From Acholeplasma sp. (GTDB lineage: Bacteria; Bacillota_I; Bacilli_A; Acholeplasmatales; Acholeplasmataceae): a stretch of DNA of 64,000 bases. Positions 8,173-16,625 of this stretch are shown piece by piece. The translations under genes were made by a program, and so were the position numbers. Position 1 is the stretch's first letter. Each line of letters starts with the position of its first letter. Below the pieces are notes generated by a model that worked only from the letters and a program-made list of their open reading frames with translations, had not been told where the DNA came from and searched no databases. The stretch covers positions 1-64,000 of the forward strand of contig QZKD01000037.1 in assembly GCA_003605085.1 (NCBI GenBank), given 5' to 3'.

Positions 8173-9171
8173 TTAACCAACAATACCTGTCCGTTCAATG
8201 GATTCCACAAATCCTTTTTGGACAAATAAATACATGATGAGAAGTGGAAGCATCATAAGTAATGCCGATACATTCGAAATGAGGGCTAAGAACAATGGGT
8301 TTTCCCATATATCTTGACCCACAAGGTCAAGTGCTCCCGCATAGAAAAGTGCTGCATACACATTTTCAGCTGCGTTCAGTAAACGCATGGTAAGTAGCGG
8401 GAAATCAGCTTTTGATACTTCAAATATCTTAACGAAATAAGCATCATTCCATTGCCATACAAAGGCGAATAATCCCACCGTGACCATCGCGCCACGTGCA
8501 TTAGGTAACATGACATTCCAGAATGTGCGGAATACCGAAGCACCATCAATCATGGCTGATTCTTCTAATTCTTTGGGAAGTCCTCTAAAGAACTGTCTAA
8601 AGATATAAATAAAGATTCCTGAACGAATCCCCATGCCTAAACCAGACATAAGGTAAATCGCACCTTCCTTACCAATGAGCTGTAAATCTCTAAAATAAAG
8701 ATATTGCGCCAGCGATAATGCTTGAGGTGGAATCACAATCGTTAAGATGACTAAGACGAAGAGGATATTGCTTCCTCTAAAGCGTAGTCTTGAGAATGCA
8801 TATCCTGCTAAAGCAGTCGATGCCATCTGCAAAATCATCGCGAAGAAGGAAAGCTTAAACGTATTGAGAAGTGCATCCCAATAATCTAAAACCATAATCG
8901 ATAATTTAATATTTAAGGTAGACCATACTTCTGGAATCCATACAACTGCAGGATTGTTGACATCTTCAGGTGCTCGAAGCGCCATTAATATCTGCTGAAT
9001 CGTGGGAAATAAGATGACAAAGCATAATCCAATTAAGAAAACATAACGAACGACTTGACTCGTGATCTCTTTAATCTTACGGTTACGCTTAAAGACCACA
9101 TGAGGTTCTCTCATCTTTTCCACATATCCTGTAATCTGGGTTCTAACCTGATCAAAGATGTTAGTTTTCAT
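8173..9171 (-). CDS. Carbohydrate ABC transporter permease (MalG type)
   Basis: About 332 residues from the ATG at 9171, 8 bases after GGAGG (an upstream start at 9186 lies inside the previous gene). Six transmembrane segments and the permease EAA loop (EESAMIDGASVFRTFWNVMLPN) that docks on the ATPase. It forms a heterodimeric channel with the permease at 9161-10102. In this operon the probable cargo is peptidoglycan-derived oligosaccharide, an inference from the neighbouring NamZ/NagZ/MurQ. No ATPase gene is present in the window, so a shared MsmX/MsmK-type ATPase is needed. Confidence 0.9.
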   Translation of the reverse strand: MKTNIFDQVRTQITGYVEKMREPHVVFKRNRKIKEITSQVVRYVFLIGLCFVILFPTIQQILMALRAPEDVNNPAVVWIPEVWSTLNIKLSIMVLDYWDALLNTFKLSFFAMILQMASTALAGYAFSRLRFRGSNILFVLVILTIVIPPQALSLAQYLYFRDLQLIGKEGAIYLMSGLGMGIRSGIFIYIFRQFFRGLPKELEESAMIDGASVFRTFWNVMLPNARGAMVTVGLFAFVWQWNDAYFVKIFEVSKADFPLLTMRLLNAAENVYAALFYAGALDLVGQDIWENPLFLALISNVSALLMMLPLLIMYLFVQKGFVESIERTGIVG

Positions 9172-10102
9172 AGTGCGAACCTCCAATCTTTAATCCTTTA
9201 GCGATCACAGCAAGTGATCCCAACATCACCACGATGGTTGCTACATACACCCATGCCATCGCTGAGCTAAGTCCCCAGTTTTGTTGATTGAGTTCATCTG
9301 AGATAATCGTTGAGACAGGGGATGTCAAGAAAGTATCGACAAGAGCATAGACAGTGACAGTCACGATGTGTGGTGAAACATTGGGTAATGTGATTAACCA
9401 AAACATTTCATACCCTGTCGCTCCTTCAATTTTCGCTGCTTCATATAAGTGTTTAGGCACTGACTGAATGCTTGCTAGGAAAAGTAAAATAGGAACGCCT
9501 GCTAAAGCGAGGATATCATAGATTCGGTCGATCAATCCTACGATAAATGTCACGAGAATTGGGGTAAGTCCTGTTTGAATCAAATAGAATTCCAAATCAA
9601 AGATTTGATCAATTCCTGATTGTTCTAAAATTTGAGCAATCGCTTCGCCTCCACCAAGTGCAGTTGCTACTGCTGCGGAGTTTAAAATGACAGGAATAAA
9701 GAAGATTGCTCGAATGACTGCTCTTCCTCTAAACTTCATATTTAAAAGCACTGCGATAAATAGACTAAAGATTAAGAGTACAGGTAAATTAATCAGTGAA
9801 TCCACAGTCGTATTAATCAGTTCTACTTTAAATGATGAGGTTTGAGTGACGTGTGTGTTAAATGCGTAGATATAGTTATCAAAACCGATGAATTCTCGTG
9901 TGATTTCACCCACACGTGGTGTTAACTGATAAAAACTATACATGAAAGATTCTATTAGGGGTACTAAAAACAGTAAGATGAATCCCAAGATCCACGGTGC
10001 TAAGAAAATGGCTGCCCAAATGCGCTTTTGATTTTTATATGAAATTTCAAACTTTTTCTTCGCGTTTTCGTTATAGGGACGTTTTGTGAATAATTTTTGC
10101 AT
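9161..10102 (-). CDS. Carbohydrate ABC transporter permease (MalF/UgpA type)
   Basis: About 313 residues from the ATG at 10102, spaced 8 bases from GGGAGG. Six transmembrane segments, a long first periplasmic-side loop, and the EAA loop (EAAKIEGATGYEMFWLITLPN). It pairs with the MalG-type permease, whose start it overlaps. It is one of two permease pairs in operon B; this pair has no binding protein directly adjacent and may share those at 16.6-21.2 kb. Confidence 0.9.
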   Translation of the reverse strand: MQKLFTKRPYNENAKKKFEISYKNQKRIWAAIFLAPWILGFILLFLVPLIESFMYSFYQLTPRVGEITREFIGFDNYIYAFNTHVTQTSSFKVELINTTVDSLINLPVLLIFSLFIAVLLNMKFRGRAVIRAIFFIPVILNSAAVATALGGGEAIAQILEQSGIDQIFDLEFYLIQTGLTPILVTFIVGLIDRIYDILALAGVPILLFLASIQSVPKHLYEAAKIEGATGYEMFWLITLPNVSPHIVTVTVYALVDTFLTSPVSTIISDELNQQNWGLSSAMAWVYVATIVVMLGSLAVIAKGLKIGGSHYEN

Positions 10103-10106
10103 TGTT

Positions 10107-12662
10107 CTAACCTCCCACAACGACATAATCTAAAGCATCTATGGTTGTTACACCTATAGTAACTGGACTTAGATTATAGTTAATCCATAGCGTTAATCCA
10201 TGGGAATACGTCACTTGATAGACATTCAGTCCAATTCGTTCATGGTTGATTAGATATCCTTCGTGGATTCCAAGATCATCCATGGTATTGACCTGCAATT
10301 CAATCAAATCTACCCAATTGGTATATTGAGTCGACATGTAATAGTTATATTCCGTAGCTAAAAGTTCTCTTGAATCATCATAAGAGAGGGTATACTTAAG
10401 GTTTGATCCTGTTTCTAAAACTTTTAAGAAATTGTAATCGACACTGCGTGAGTTATTGACATTGATACTCTGTGTCGAGTAATCAATTAGTCCTGATAAA
10501 GCGAGTTGTACGAGAGGGATTTGATCATCGATGATGGAATAAAGAGTCGCTTCTGTCGGAAGATCGGTGATGACATCCGCATAAGGTATAGCAAAACCAA
10601 GCGGATTCTCAAGCATAATCGTCTCAGTCATTCCAGCAAGAACCATTTCTTGAATGCGAAGCGCATCCTGTCTATAGATCACATCCGATTTCGTATAATG
10701 TCCTGAAAGAATAGACCCCATGTAACCTAAGGATAAATAATTTCCATCGTAATCCTTGGTAAACCGATCATAGATCGCTTGATAATAGACTGGATTAATC
10801 ACAAAATCATCTGCGGAATGTTGATACTGAGTTTCAGAATAAGGAAGTCTTGAAGGGTAATGGTACGTAAATGCTAAGGATAATGAGCCATCAATTCGAC
10901 TTGCCGTATAGCGGTAGCGATCAAAAAGTTTATGATAATCGCTTGCAGTGGATAGATCGATATTTGCATAAAGAGGAATTCCTAATTCATCTAACGTATT
11001 TTCCAAATGGTTATATCCACGCTTCCCACCTAGTATTCGTTCAATATCGGCTTTCGTGTGAAGATCAGAGGATAAGCCACCATTCATTAAACCTAAATAA
11101 TTAATCGATAATGAAGTAAGACCTAGATCAATCATCTCTGAGATAATGGATTCAGCTTGTTTAAAGGTGGTCATAGATCGTGTGGTATAGTAAGGAACAC
11201 CTAAAACAAACTCTTTTTTGTCATATGCTCCAATAAAGGACAGATTTAAAATGGTGTCTTCAGTTTGGTCTTTATCGGTAAGCCCTTGGTTTAAAAGATA
11301 AGTGCGATACGCATTAGCAATACCTACGTAGGAGTTATCTGTGCCTGTTAAGAAATGATAATCCACAGAAAAGTCAGTATTTACAATAGCCTTAGTCCAT
11401 AGATTCACACCATATTGATTGAACCCAGATCCTAACATGACGCGTTCGGTTTCTCTCATATCAAAGGAAGTGAAGACTTTGTTATAGGAATCAATACGTC
11501 CACTGACATCGGCATGGATATTGGCCATGGCATCACCTTGACTAATGATCGCTGCATAACCTCCATCTTCCTTGACCATGCCATAAAGAGGTATATTAAT
11601 CTTTTGTTGCTCTTCTTCCATCTTATAGGGTAGTAAGGATAAATCTTGACCATAAAGATGTTTACGATAAGGATTTTGATAGGATTTTCCATTATTAAAA
11701 TCGATTACAGCACCGTTCCCATCGGGTAAAACGATGTATCCTTCTGTTTCAACATCAGCCACTTCAGATACTGCCGTACCAAAGAGTGGATATAAAATGA
11801 TATTGGCAATTTTCACATTGTCGGGTTCGACGATGGAGTCTCTTAAGATGGTCGTCTTAATCCCTTCTTCTGTTAACAAGACTTCGACAGCAACTTCAAA
11901 GGATACTTTTTCATAAAACTCAAAATAACCATAAAGTGCATTTTCTTCAATGGCTCTTTCACGGGTATAACCTAGTTTCTCATAAAATATTTCATATAAC
12001 CGATTTTTTACCAACCGTGACATGCTTTCGTAGGCTGTAATTTCATAAAGTCCAGTTTCTTCATTAAATCCTTTATAGGCAATGCTTTCAAGAATGGAAC
12101 GATCTTCTAGTGTCTCCATCACATCTTTGGGAAGATATTTGGGGAAGAAGAGATAGTCAATTTCTAAATCTTCGATGCGATAAAGCACTTGGAAACCATT
12201 GGATAGATATTTAATATCATAAGTTCTCGCACCAGCATCATTTAAAACACTTGCTGGATGTGAAATGGCAAGTTTGTAGTTATTAATCGTGGTTGATGCC
12301 CCTGCTTTATCGAAATAGGTAATTTCTAAGGTTGATTTTTGTTTTTCAATCGCGGTGACGGTAATATTCTTACCTGGAGTGGTTTCCCAAGGATCACGAT
12401 CATTGGGGTTAGAGCGCCAAATGGTGCCACTTCGTTTGTCTAAAACACGGAAATATGAGGTTGTTTCATCAAGGTATAATGCAAAATCATCGTTTTCAGC
12501 AACCCATCTATCGACATTAGATAATGTTTCAGCGTCCATGAATCCTGTTTTTTCAAAGGATTGAACGTCTCCTAGTGGTATGGTGGATGCTTTGAGATTA
12601 AAGAGGAAGACATAACCAAGAAGCAAGATAACGATCAAAGAGAGGATAATGATTTTTTTCAT
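10107..12662 (-). CDS. Membrane-anchored DUF5696 protein, possible glycosidase
   Basis: 851 residues. An N-terminal hydrophobic segment (~3-22) probably anchors it outside the cell. Residues ~50-330 look like a beta-sandwich, and ~350-740 have the alternating strand/helix pattern of a (beta/alpha)8 barrel, with acidic clusters such as the ANIDLSTASDYHKLFDRY region. DUF5696 proteins recur beside carbohydrate ABC permeases with NHL and YIP1 proteins, as here, and have no firmly established activity that I know of. It starts 11 bases after the YIP1 gene. I infer a surface glycoside hydrolase or glycan-binding partner of the transporters; the catalytic residues are not identified. Confidence 0.7.
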   Translation of the reverse strand: MKKIIILSLIVILLLGYVFLFNLKASTIPLGDVQSFEKTGFMDAETLSNVDRWVAENDDFALYLDETTSYFRVLDKRSGTIWRSNPNDRDPWETTPGKNITVTAIEKQKSTLEITYFDKAGASTTINNYKLAISHPASVLNDAGARTYDIKYLSNGFQVLYRIEDLEIDYLFFPKYLPKDVMETLEDRSILESIAYKGFNEETGLYEITAYESMSRLVKNRLYEIFYEKLGYTRERAIEENALYGYFEFYEKVSFEVAVEVLLTEEGIKTTILRDSIVEPDNVKIANIILYPLFGTAVSEVADVETEGYIVLPDGNGAVIDFNNGKSYQNPYRKHLYGQDLSLLPYKMEEEQQKINIPLYGMVKEDGGYAAIISQGDAMANIHADVSGRIDSYNKVFTSFDMRETERVMLGSGFNQYGVNLWTKAIVNTDFSVDYHFLTGTDNSYVGIANAYRTYLLNQGLTDKDQTEDTILNLSFIGAYDKKEFVLGVPYYTTRSMTTFKQAESIISEMIDLGLTSLSINYLGLMNGGLSSDLHTKADIERILGGKRGYNHLENTLDELGIPLYANIDLSTASDYHKLFDRYRYTASRIDGSLSLAFTYHYPSRLPYSETQYQHSADDFVINPVYYQAIYDRFTKDYDGNYLSLGYMGSILSGHYTKSDVIYRQDALRIQEMVLAGMTETIMLENPLGFAIPYADVITDLPTEATLYSIIDDQIPLVQLALSGLIDYSTQSINVNNSRSVDYNFLKVLETGSNLKYTLSYDDSRELLATEYNYYMSTQYTNWVDLIELQVNTMDDLGIHEGYLINHERIGLNVYQVTYSHGLTLWINYNLSPVTIGVTTIDALDYVVVGG

Positions 12663-12673
12663 ATCGACCCCTC

Positions 12674-13315
12674 CTAATAACGCAAGTTTAGCTCTTCATA
12701 GATCGAGGCTATGAACGAGATAAACTGCTGAATTAAATCAAAGAACAACAAACCTAAAAACATCATGACACTCATCGATAAGACGGTTGCGATAAATGCT
12801 AAGATGGTTTTTCCTAAACCATATTGATGAATATTTAAAACACCCATGAAAAGCATCCATCCTGTAAGAGCGTAAGCAATGCCCATAAGTAGTTGATAAA
12901 ATGCCATTTCTTCTAGCGTTAAAAAGTTGGATAATATGACCGCAGGATACCCAATCACGATGAGCGGGAACAACGCATACCCTGTGACCATCAGTATTTC
13001 AACATATTTTCCTTTACCTTCCATCAATGTTGTCACCGACCAGTTACCCACGGTAAAAAGGAAGATCAGCAAGGCGACAGAAAAGATTTCTTGGAGTGAG
13101 TTGAGTTCTAATGGATTGTTTGGGTTAATGAGAACTCCTTCATATTGAAATTGGAAAATTCTGAAGAAAGCAAACAATAAGATAAAGACGATAGCTACAG
13201 AGAGTTTGCCCTTCTTATAACGCTTAAATTCTTCAAATCCATCAAAGGGATGTAAAAGTAACGTTTTGGGAAACTTAAAATAATCGTTGATGAACTGTTT
13301 CATTTTAGTCTTCAT
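12674..13315 (-). CDS. YIP1-family membrane protein
   Basis: 213 residues with five hydrophobic segments after a soluble ~40-residue N-terminus; the layout matches bacterial YIP1-domain proteins found in the same ABC-transporter clusters. Function unknown, perhaps assembly or membrane organisation of the uptake complex. Its ATG overlaps the end of the NHL gene by 11 bases, with GGGAGG 11 bases ahead, so it is translationally coupled. Confidence 0.75.
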   Translation of the reverse strand: MKTKMKQFINDYFKFPKTLLLHPFDGFEEFKRYKKGKLSVAIVFILLFAFFRIFQFQYEGVLINPNNPLELNSLQEIFSVALLIFLFTVGNWSVTTLMEGKGKYVEILMVTGYALFPLIVIGYPAVILSNFLTLEEMAFYQLLMGIAYALTGWMLFMGVLNIHQYGLGKTILAFIATVLSMSVMMFLGLLFFDLIQQFISFIASIYEELNLRY

Positions 13316-14780
13316 ACAAGATCGAGCCTCCCTTCCGATACGTCTTTCTTATCTTGAGTCCGATCCAAGTGCCTCCTAAAAGAACCACCACAAGGACGAT
13401 ATAACCAAAGTTTTCTTTAATGATTGCATTTCGATATTCTTTGAATGCTTTTGAATAGTAATACTGATCATGGCCAAGATTGAAGTAATCCATCGCTTCT
13501 TCGAAACGACCTTCTCTGAGTAAGTATTTCCCTATTCCGTTATACGCAATTTCGTAGTTGGTATTCAGTTTAAGCACATCTTGCCATATTTCTGCCGCTT
13601 CATCAAACTGACCATTGATATGATAACCGATCGCTTGATTGACAGCACGACCGAACTCGGTGAGCCGATAGACGATGACTGTTCTTGATTTTCGATCTAA
13701 GACTAATAGATCATCTCCTAAATAACCGATCGCTACACCTTCGGTGAACTTATCGGATTGTGAACCTTCATCACCATTGATATAAAGAAGATTTCCTTCG
13801 CTATCATAGGTAAATAATCTCGAACGCTTTTGGTCAAGAACAGTATAGATTCCATCTTTTGTTGCGGCGATGTCCACTAAAAGTGAAGGTCCTGAAACCA
13901 CGTAATTATTCATACCATCAATATAATGAATATCTCCCATGGGTGGATGATATCCATTCTTCTTAATGACATCCACGCCTTTAGGATTGATAAGCTGAAT
14001 GGTGTTTTCAGCGTTATTATCCGAAGGTTTTGAGGTGGCATAGATAAAGCTTTGTTCATTGATTTGAACCGATGTATATTCTGTGGGCAGATAAAGTTGG
14101 AGTTGAGCGAGTTGTGCTTCAGTCATTAAAGATCGTCTAAAAATTTCAAGTGGTGTGAGAGAGACTGGATTCACCCCAGTAAAACGATTAAATGATCCAT
14201 CGTTATTGACTTCAATGATCCCTTCATAGACGTTTTTTGCGACGACGTACATACGTTCAGTATTGTCAACGGTAATATTTTTGGGTTCAAATGCAAGTTC
14301 ATCAAATGTGGGATCATCCATTCCAGAAAAAACATTGATTACTTCAAATTGATGATTGAGCTTAACAATGCGATTATTGCCGGTATCACTTATGTAAATG
14401 CCTGAATCTTTGACATCAAGACCTAACGCTCCGTTGATGGTTAAATCACTGAAATCCGTGACTCCTTCTTCCGTCAACTGAGCAATGTAGGCATCAGAGA
14501 GTACAAAGGATGTGTATTCTCCTTCGAGTTCAAAGGATGTACTAATCGTAATTAGTTTGTTCTCAACAGAATCAATCATATAGATCATGTCATCATAGAT
14601 AACAAAGTCTTCAGGTGAGGTGAGTTGTGTCCTTAAAGTTTGCGCATTAAAATAAGCAGCATAGGTCATCCCGGGTGCTGAGTGGACCACATCGCCATAA
14701 TATGAATAATTATAGCGCAGTGAAACAAGCTGAATGGGTAGAGTAAAGATGAGAGTGAAGATCGTCATTAATTTGATCAT
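13305..14780 (-). CDS. Secreted NHL-repeat/TPR protein with C-terminal membrane anchor
   Basis: 491 residues. Signal sequence at 1-20, then NHL-type beta-propeller repeats (for example GLDVKDSGIYISDTGNNRIVKL), a TPR-like helical stretch near 385-440 (IGYHINGQFDEAAEIWQDVL, IGKYLLREGRFEEAMDYF), and a transmembrane segment near 455-475 followed by a basic tail. It is therefore exposed outside and anchored at its C-terminus. Such proteins recur with DUF5696 and YIP1 genes. It is likely a scaffold or sensor of the glycan-uptake machinery; this is inference from context. Confidence 0.75.
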   Translation of the reverse strand: MIKLMTIFTLIFTLPIQLVSLRYNYSYYGDVVHSAPGMTYAAYFNAQTLRTQLTSPEDFVIYDDMIYMIDSVENKLITISTSFELEGEYTSFVLSDAYIAQLTEEGVTDFSDLTINGALGLDVKDSGIYISDTGNNRIVKLNHQFEVINVFSGMDDPTFDELAFEPKNITVDNTERMYVVAKNVYEGIIEVNNDGSFNRFTGVNPVSLTPLEIFRRSLMTEAQLAQLQLYLPTEYTSVQINEQSFIYATSKPSDNNAENTIQLINPKGVDVIKKNGYHPPMGDIHYIDGMNNYVVSGPSLLVDIAATKDGIYTVLDQKRSRLFTYDSEGNLLYINGDEGSQSDKFTEGVAIGYLGDDLLVLDRKSRTVIVYRLTEFGRAVNQAIGYHINGQFDEAAEIWQDVLKLNTNYEIAYNGIGKYLLREGRFEEAMDYFNLGHDQYYYSKAFKEYRNAIIKENFGYIVLVVVLLGGTWIGLKIRKTYRKGGSILYED

Positions 14781-14791
14781 AGCATTACCTC

Positions 14792-15676
14792 TTACTTCAT
14801 ACCAGAGTGACTAAATGTTTCCACAATCCTAGATTGCGAAATGATAAAGAAGGTGACTGGAACAATCATCATGATAAAGGATACAGCAGCAATCGTTCCG
14901 GCACGTTCGATCGATCCTTGGGCAATTTGTCTTAATGCATACGATACTGGTTTTAATTCTTCACTGAAAATAAAGGATCCACCATCGGTTGTCCATAGAC
15001 GTTGGAACAATAAGATGACAAGCGTTAACCATGCCGGTTTGACTAAAGGCATCACGATTTGGAAGAAAATACGATATTCTGAGGCACCATCAATCTTCGC
15101 TGATTCAATGAGTTCATCAGGAATTTGTTGCATAAACTGCTTCATCAAATAAAGACCTAGTGACGATGCAATTGCCGGTAAAATGATGGCGAGTGGTGTA
15201 TCAATTAACCCGATTTGTGAAATGATTATATAGTTTGGGGTTGCTGTGACTTGAGGAGCAAACATTAAGGAGTAAACAACTAAAGTGAAGATTAAATTGC
15301 GTCCAGGAAACTTGTATTTGGCAAGTGGATAAGCACACATCGAAGCGATTAAAACATGTCCAAGCGTTCCTGTCAACGTAATCAAAATTGTGTTAAAGAA
15401 GTAACGCGAAAAGGGAATCCAAGAGTTTCCAATCAGTTCAGATAAGTCTCTAAAGTTATCCAATGTTAGGTTTCTGGGAAATAATCTTGGTGGGAATAAG
15501 AAAAGTTCATCCAAAGATTTAAAGGCATTGGATACCGTCATCACAAGTGGATAAGCAGAGAACGTACCAAAGATTAAAAGTAGGGCAAATAAGGCAATAT
15601 CTCCAACTTTCGATCGGTTTAATTTACGACGTTTTCTAAAGTTTAAGGCCGATTTTAACTTCATTTCTAAAGTCAT
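14792..15676 (-). CDS. Carbohydrate ABC transporter permease (MalG type), second pair
   Basis: About 294 residues from the ATG at 15676; a GTG at 15685 is an alternative. Six transmembrane segments with the docking loop ESAKIDGASEYRIFFQIVMPL. It pairs with the permease at 15678-16616 and lies directly downstream of the large binding protein, so these three form one importer. The C-terminal ISQSRIVETFSHSGMK is typical of the family. Confidence 0.9.
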   Translation of the reverse strand: MTLEMKLKSALNFRKRRKLNRSKVGDIALFALLLIFGTFSAYPLVMTVSNAFKSLDELFLFPPRLFPRNLTLDNFRDLSELIGNSWIPFSRYFFNTILITLTGTLGHVLIASMCAYPLAKYKFPGRNLIFTLVVYSLMFAPQVTATPNYIIISQIGLIDTPLAIILPAIASSLGLYLMKQFMQQIPDELIESAKIDGASEYRIFFQIVMPLVKPAWLTLVILLFQRLWTTDGGSFIFSEELKPVSYALRQIAQGSIERAGTIAAVSFIMMIVPVTFFIISQSRIVETFSHSGMK

Positions 15677-15677
15677 C

Positions 15678-16616
15678 TTATTCACCGACCTTTCTTAAGA
15701 TGCTTCGAACAATTAAGTTCGCAGACATCATAATGAAAAACAGTAATGTCGCTATCGCAGAGGCATACCCTAATTCAAAACGAGTGGAACCATAATCGAT
15801 CAAATGCGTGACGATGGTATGTCCTGCATACTGAACCGAAGGGAATCCAACGAGCTGCATCGACACTTCTGCAATTGCTAAAGAGGTCGTAATCTGCATG
15901 ACCGCACCAAACAGAAGTTGTGGTTTCATCGATGGAAGGGTGATATACCAGAGTTCTTGCCAACGGTTCTTCACTCCATCAATGGCACCCGCTTCAAAAA
16001 GCGTTTTATCAACACTTTGTAGTCCAGCAATAAACGCGAGGAAAGATACACCTAATGAGAGCCATAACTGAACGATAATGATCACTGTCATAATATAATC
16101 CGTATCTTTCAACCAAAGAATAGGATTATCGATGATTCCAAAATTGATCAAAAATGCGTTAAGATAGCCATGAATATCCCCAGAGAAGATAATAAGCCAC
16201 ATCAAAAATGCATTCCCTGAAATGGAAGGTGCATAAAAGATAAGTGTCATGAATGCTCTTAATTTGGGAGGGAGTTCGTTGATTAACCATGCAAAAACAA
16301 AGGCGAGTAAATAACTGACAGGTCCTGTGACCACAGCTAAGATGAGTGTATTTTTCAAGGCGATGATAAAGACATCATCATCGAGCAATAATTTGATATA
16401 GTTATCGAGTCCAATAAATCTTGGTGCTTGAAGTAAATCATATGAGGTAAAACTAATTCCTAAAGACATGAAGACGGGAATGACTGTGAACGTCATGAAA
16501 AGAATGACATAAGGAGCCATTAAGATATAGCTATGTTTATGTTTCTTGACCTCACGCCACATAAGTTCGCGTTTGGTCTTTTTGGATATCACAGGTTGAG
16601 TTAATTCATGTGTCAT
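15678..16616 (-). CDS. Carbohydrate ABC transporter permease (MalF/UgpA type), second pair
   Basis: 312 residues, six transmembrane segments and the docking loop EAGAIDGVKNRWQELWYITLPS. The cytosolic N-terminus is long and basic. The ribosome site is TAGGAGGATCAC. It follows the 969-residue binding protein by 9 bases and abuts its partner permease. Confidence 0.9.
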   Translation of the reverse strand: MTHELTQPVISKKTKRELMWREVKKHKHSYILMAPYVILFMTFTVIPVFMSLGISFTSYDLLQAPRFIGLDNYIKLLLDDDVFIIALKNTLILAVVTGPVSYLLAFVFAWLINELPPKLRAFMTLIFYAPSISGNAFLMWLIIFSGDIHGYLNAFLINFGIIDNPILWLKDTDYIMTVIIIVQLWLSLGVSFLAFIAGLQSVDKTLFEAGAIDGVKNRWQELWYITLPSMKPQLLFGAVMQITTSLAIAEVSMQLVGFPSVQYAGHTIVTHLIDYGSTRFELGYASAIATLLFFIMMSANLIVRSILRKVGE

Positions 16617-16625
16617 GTGATCCTC

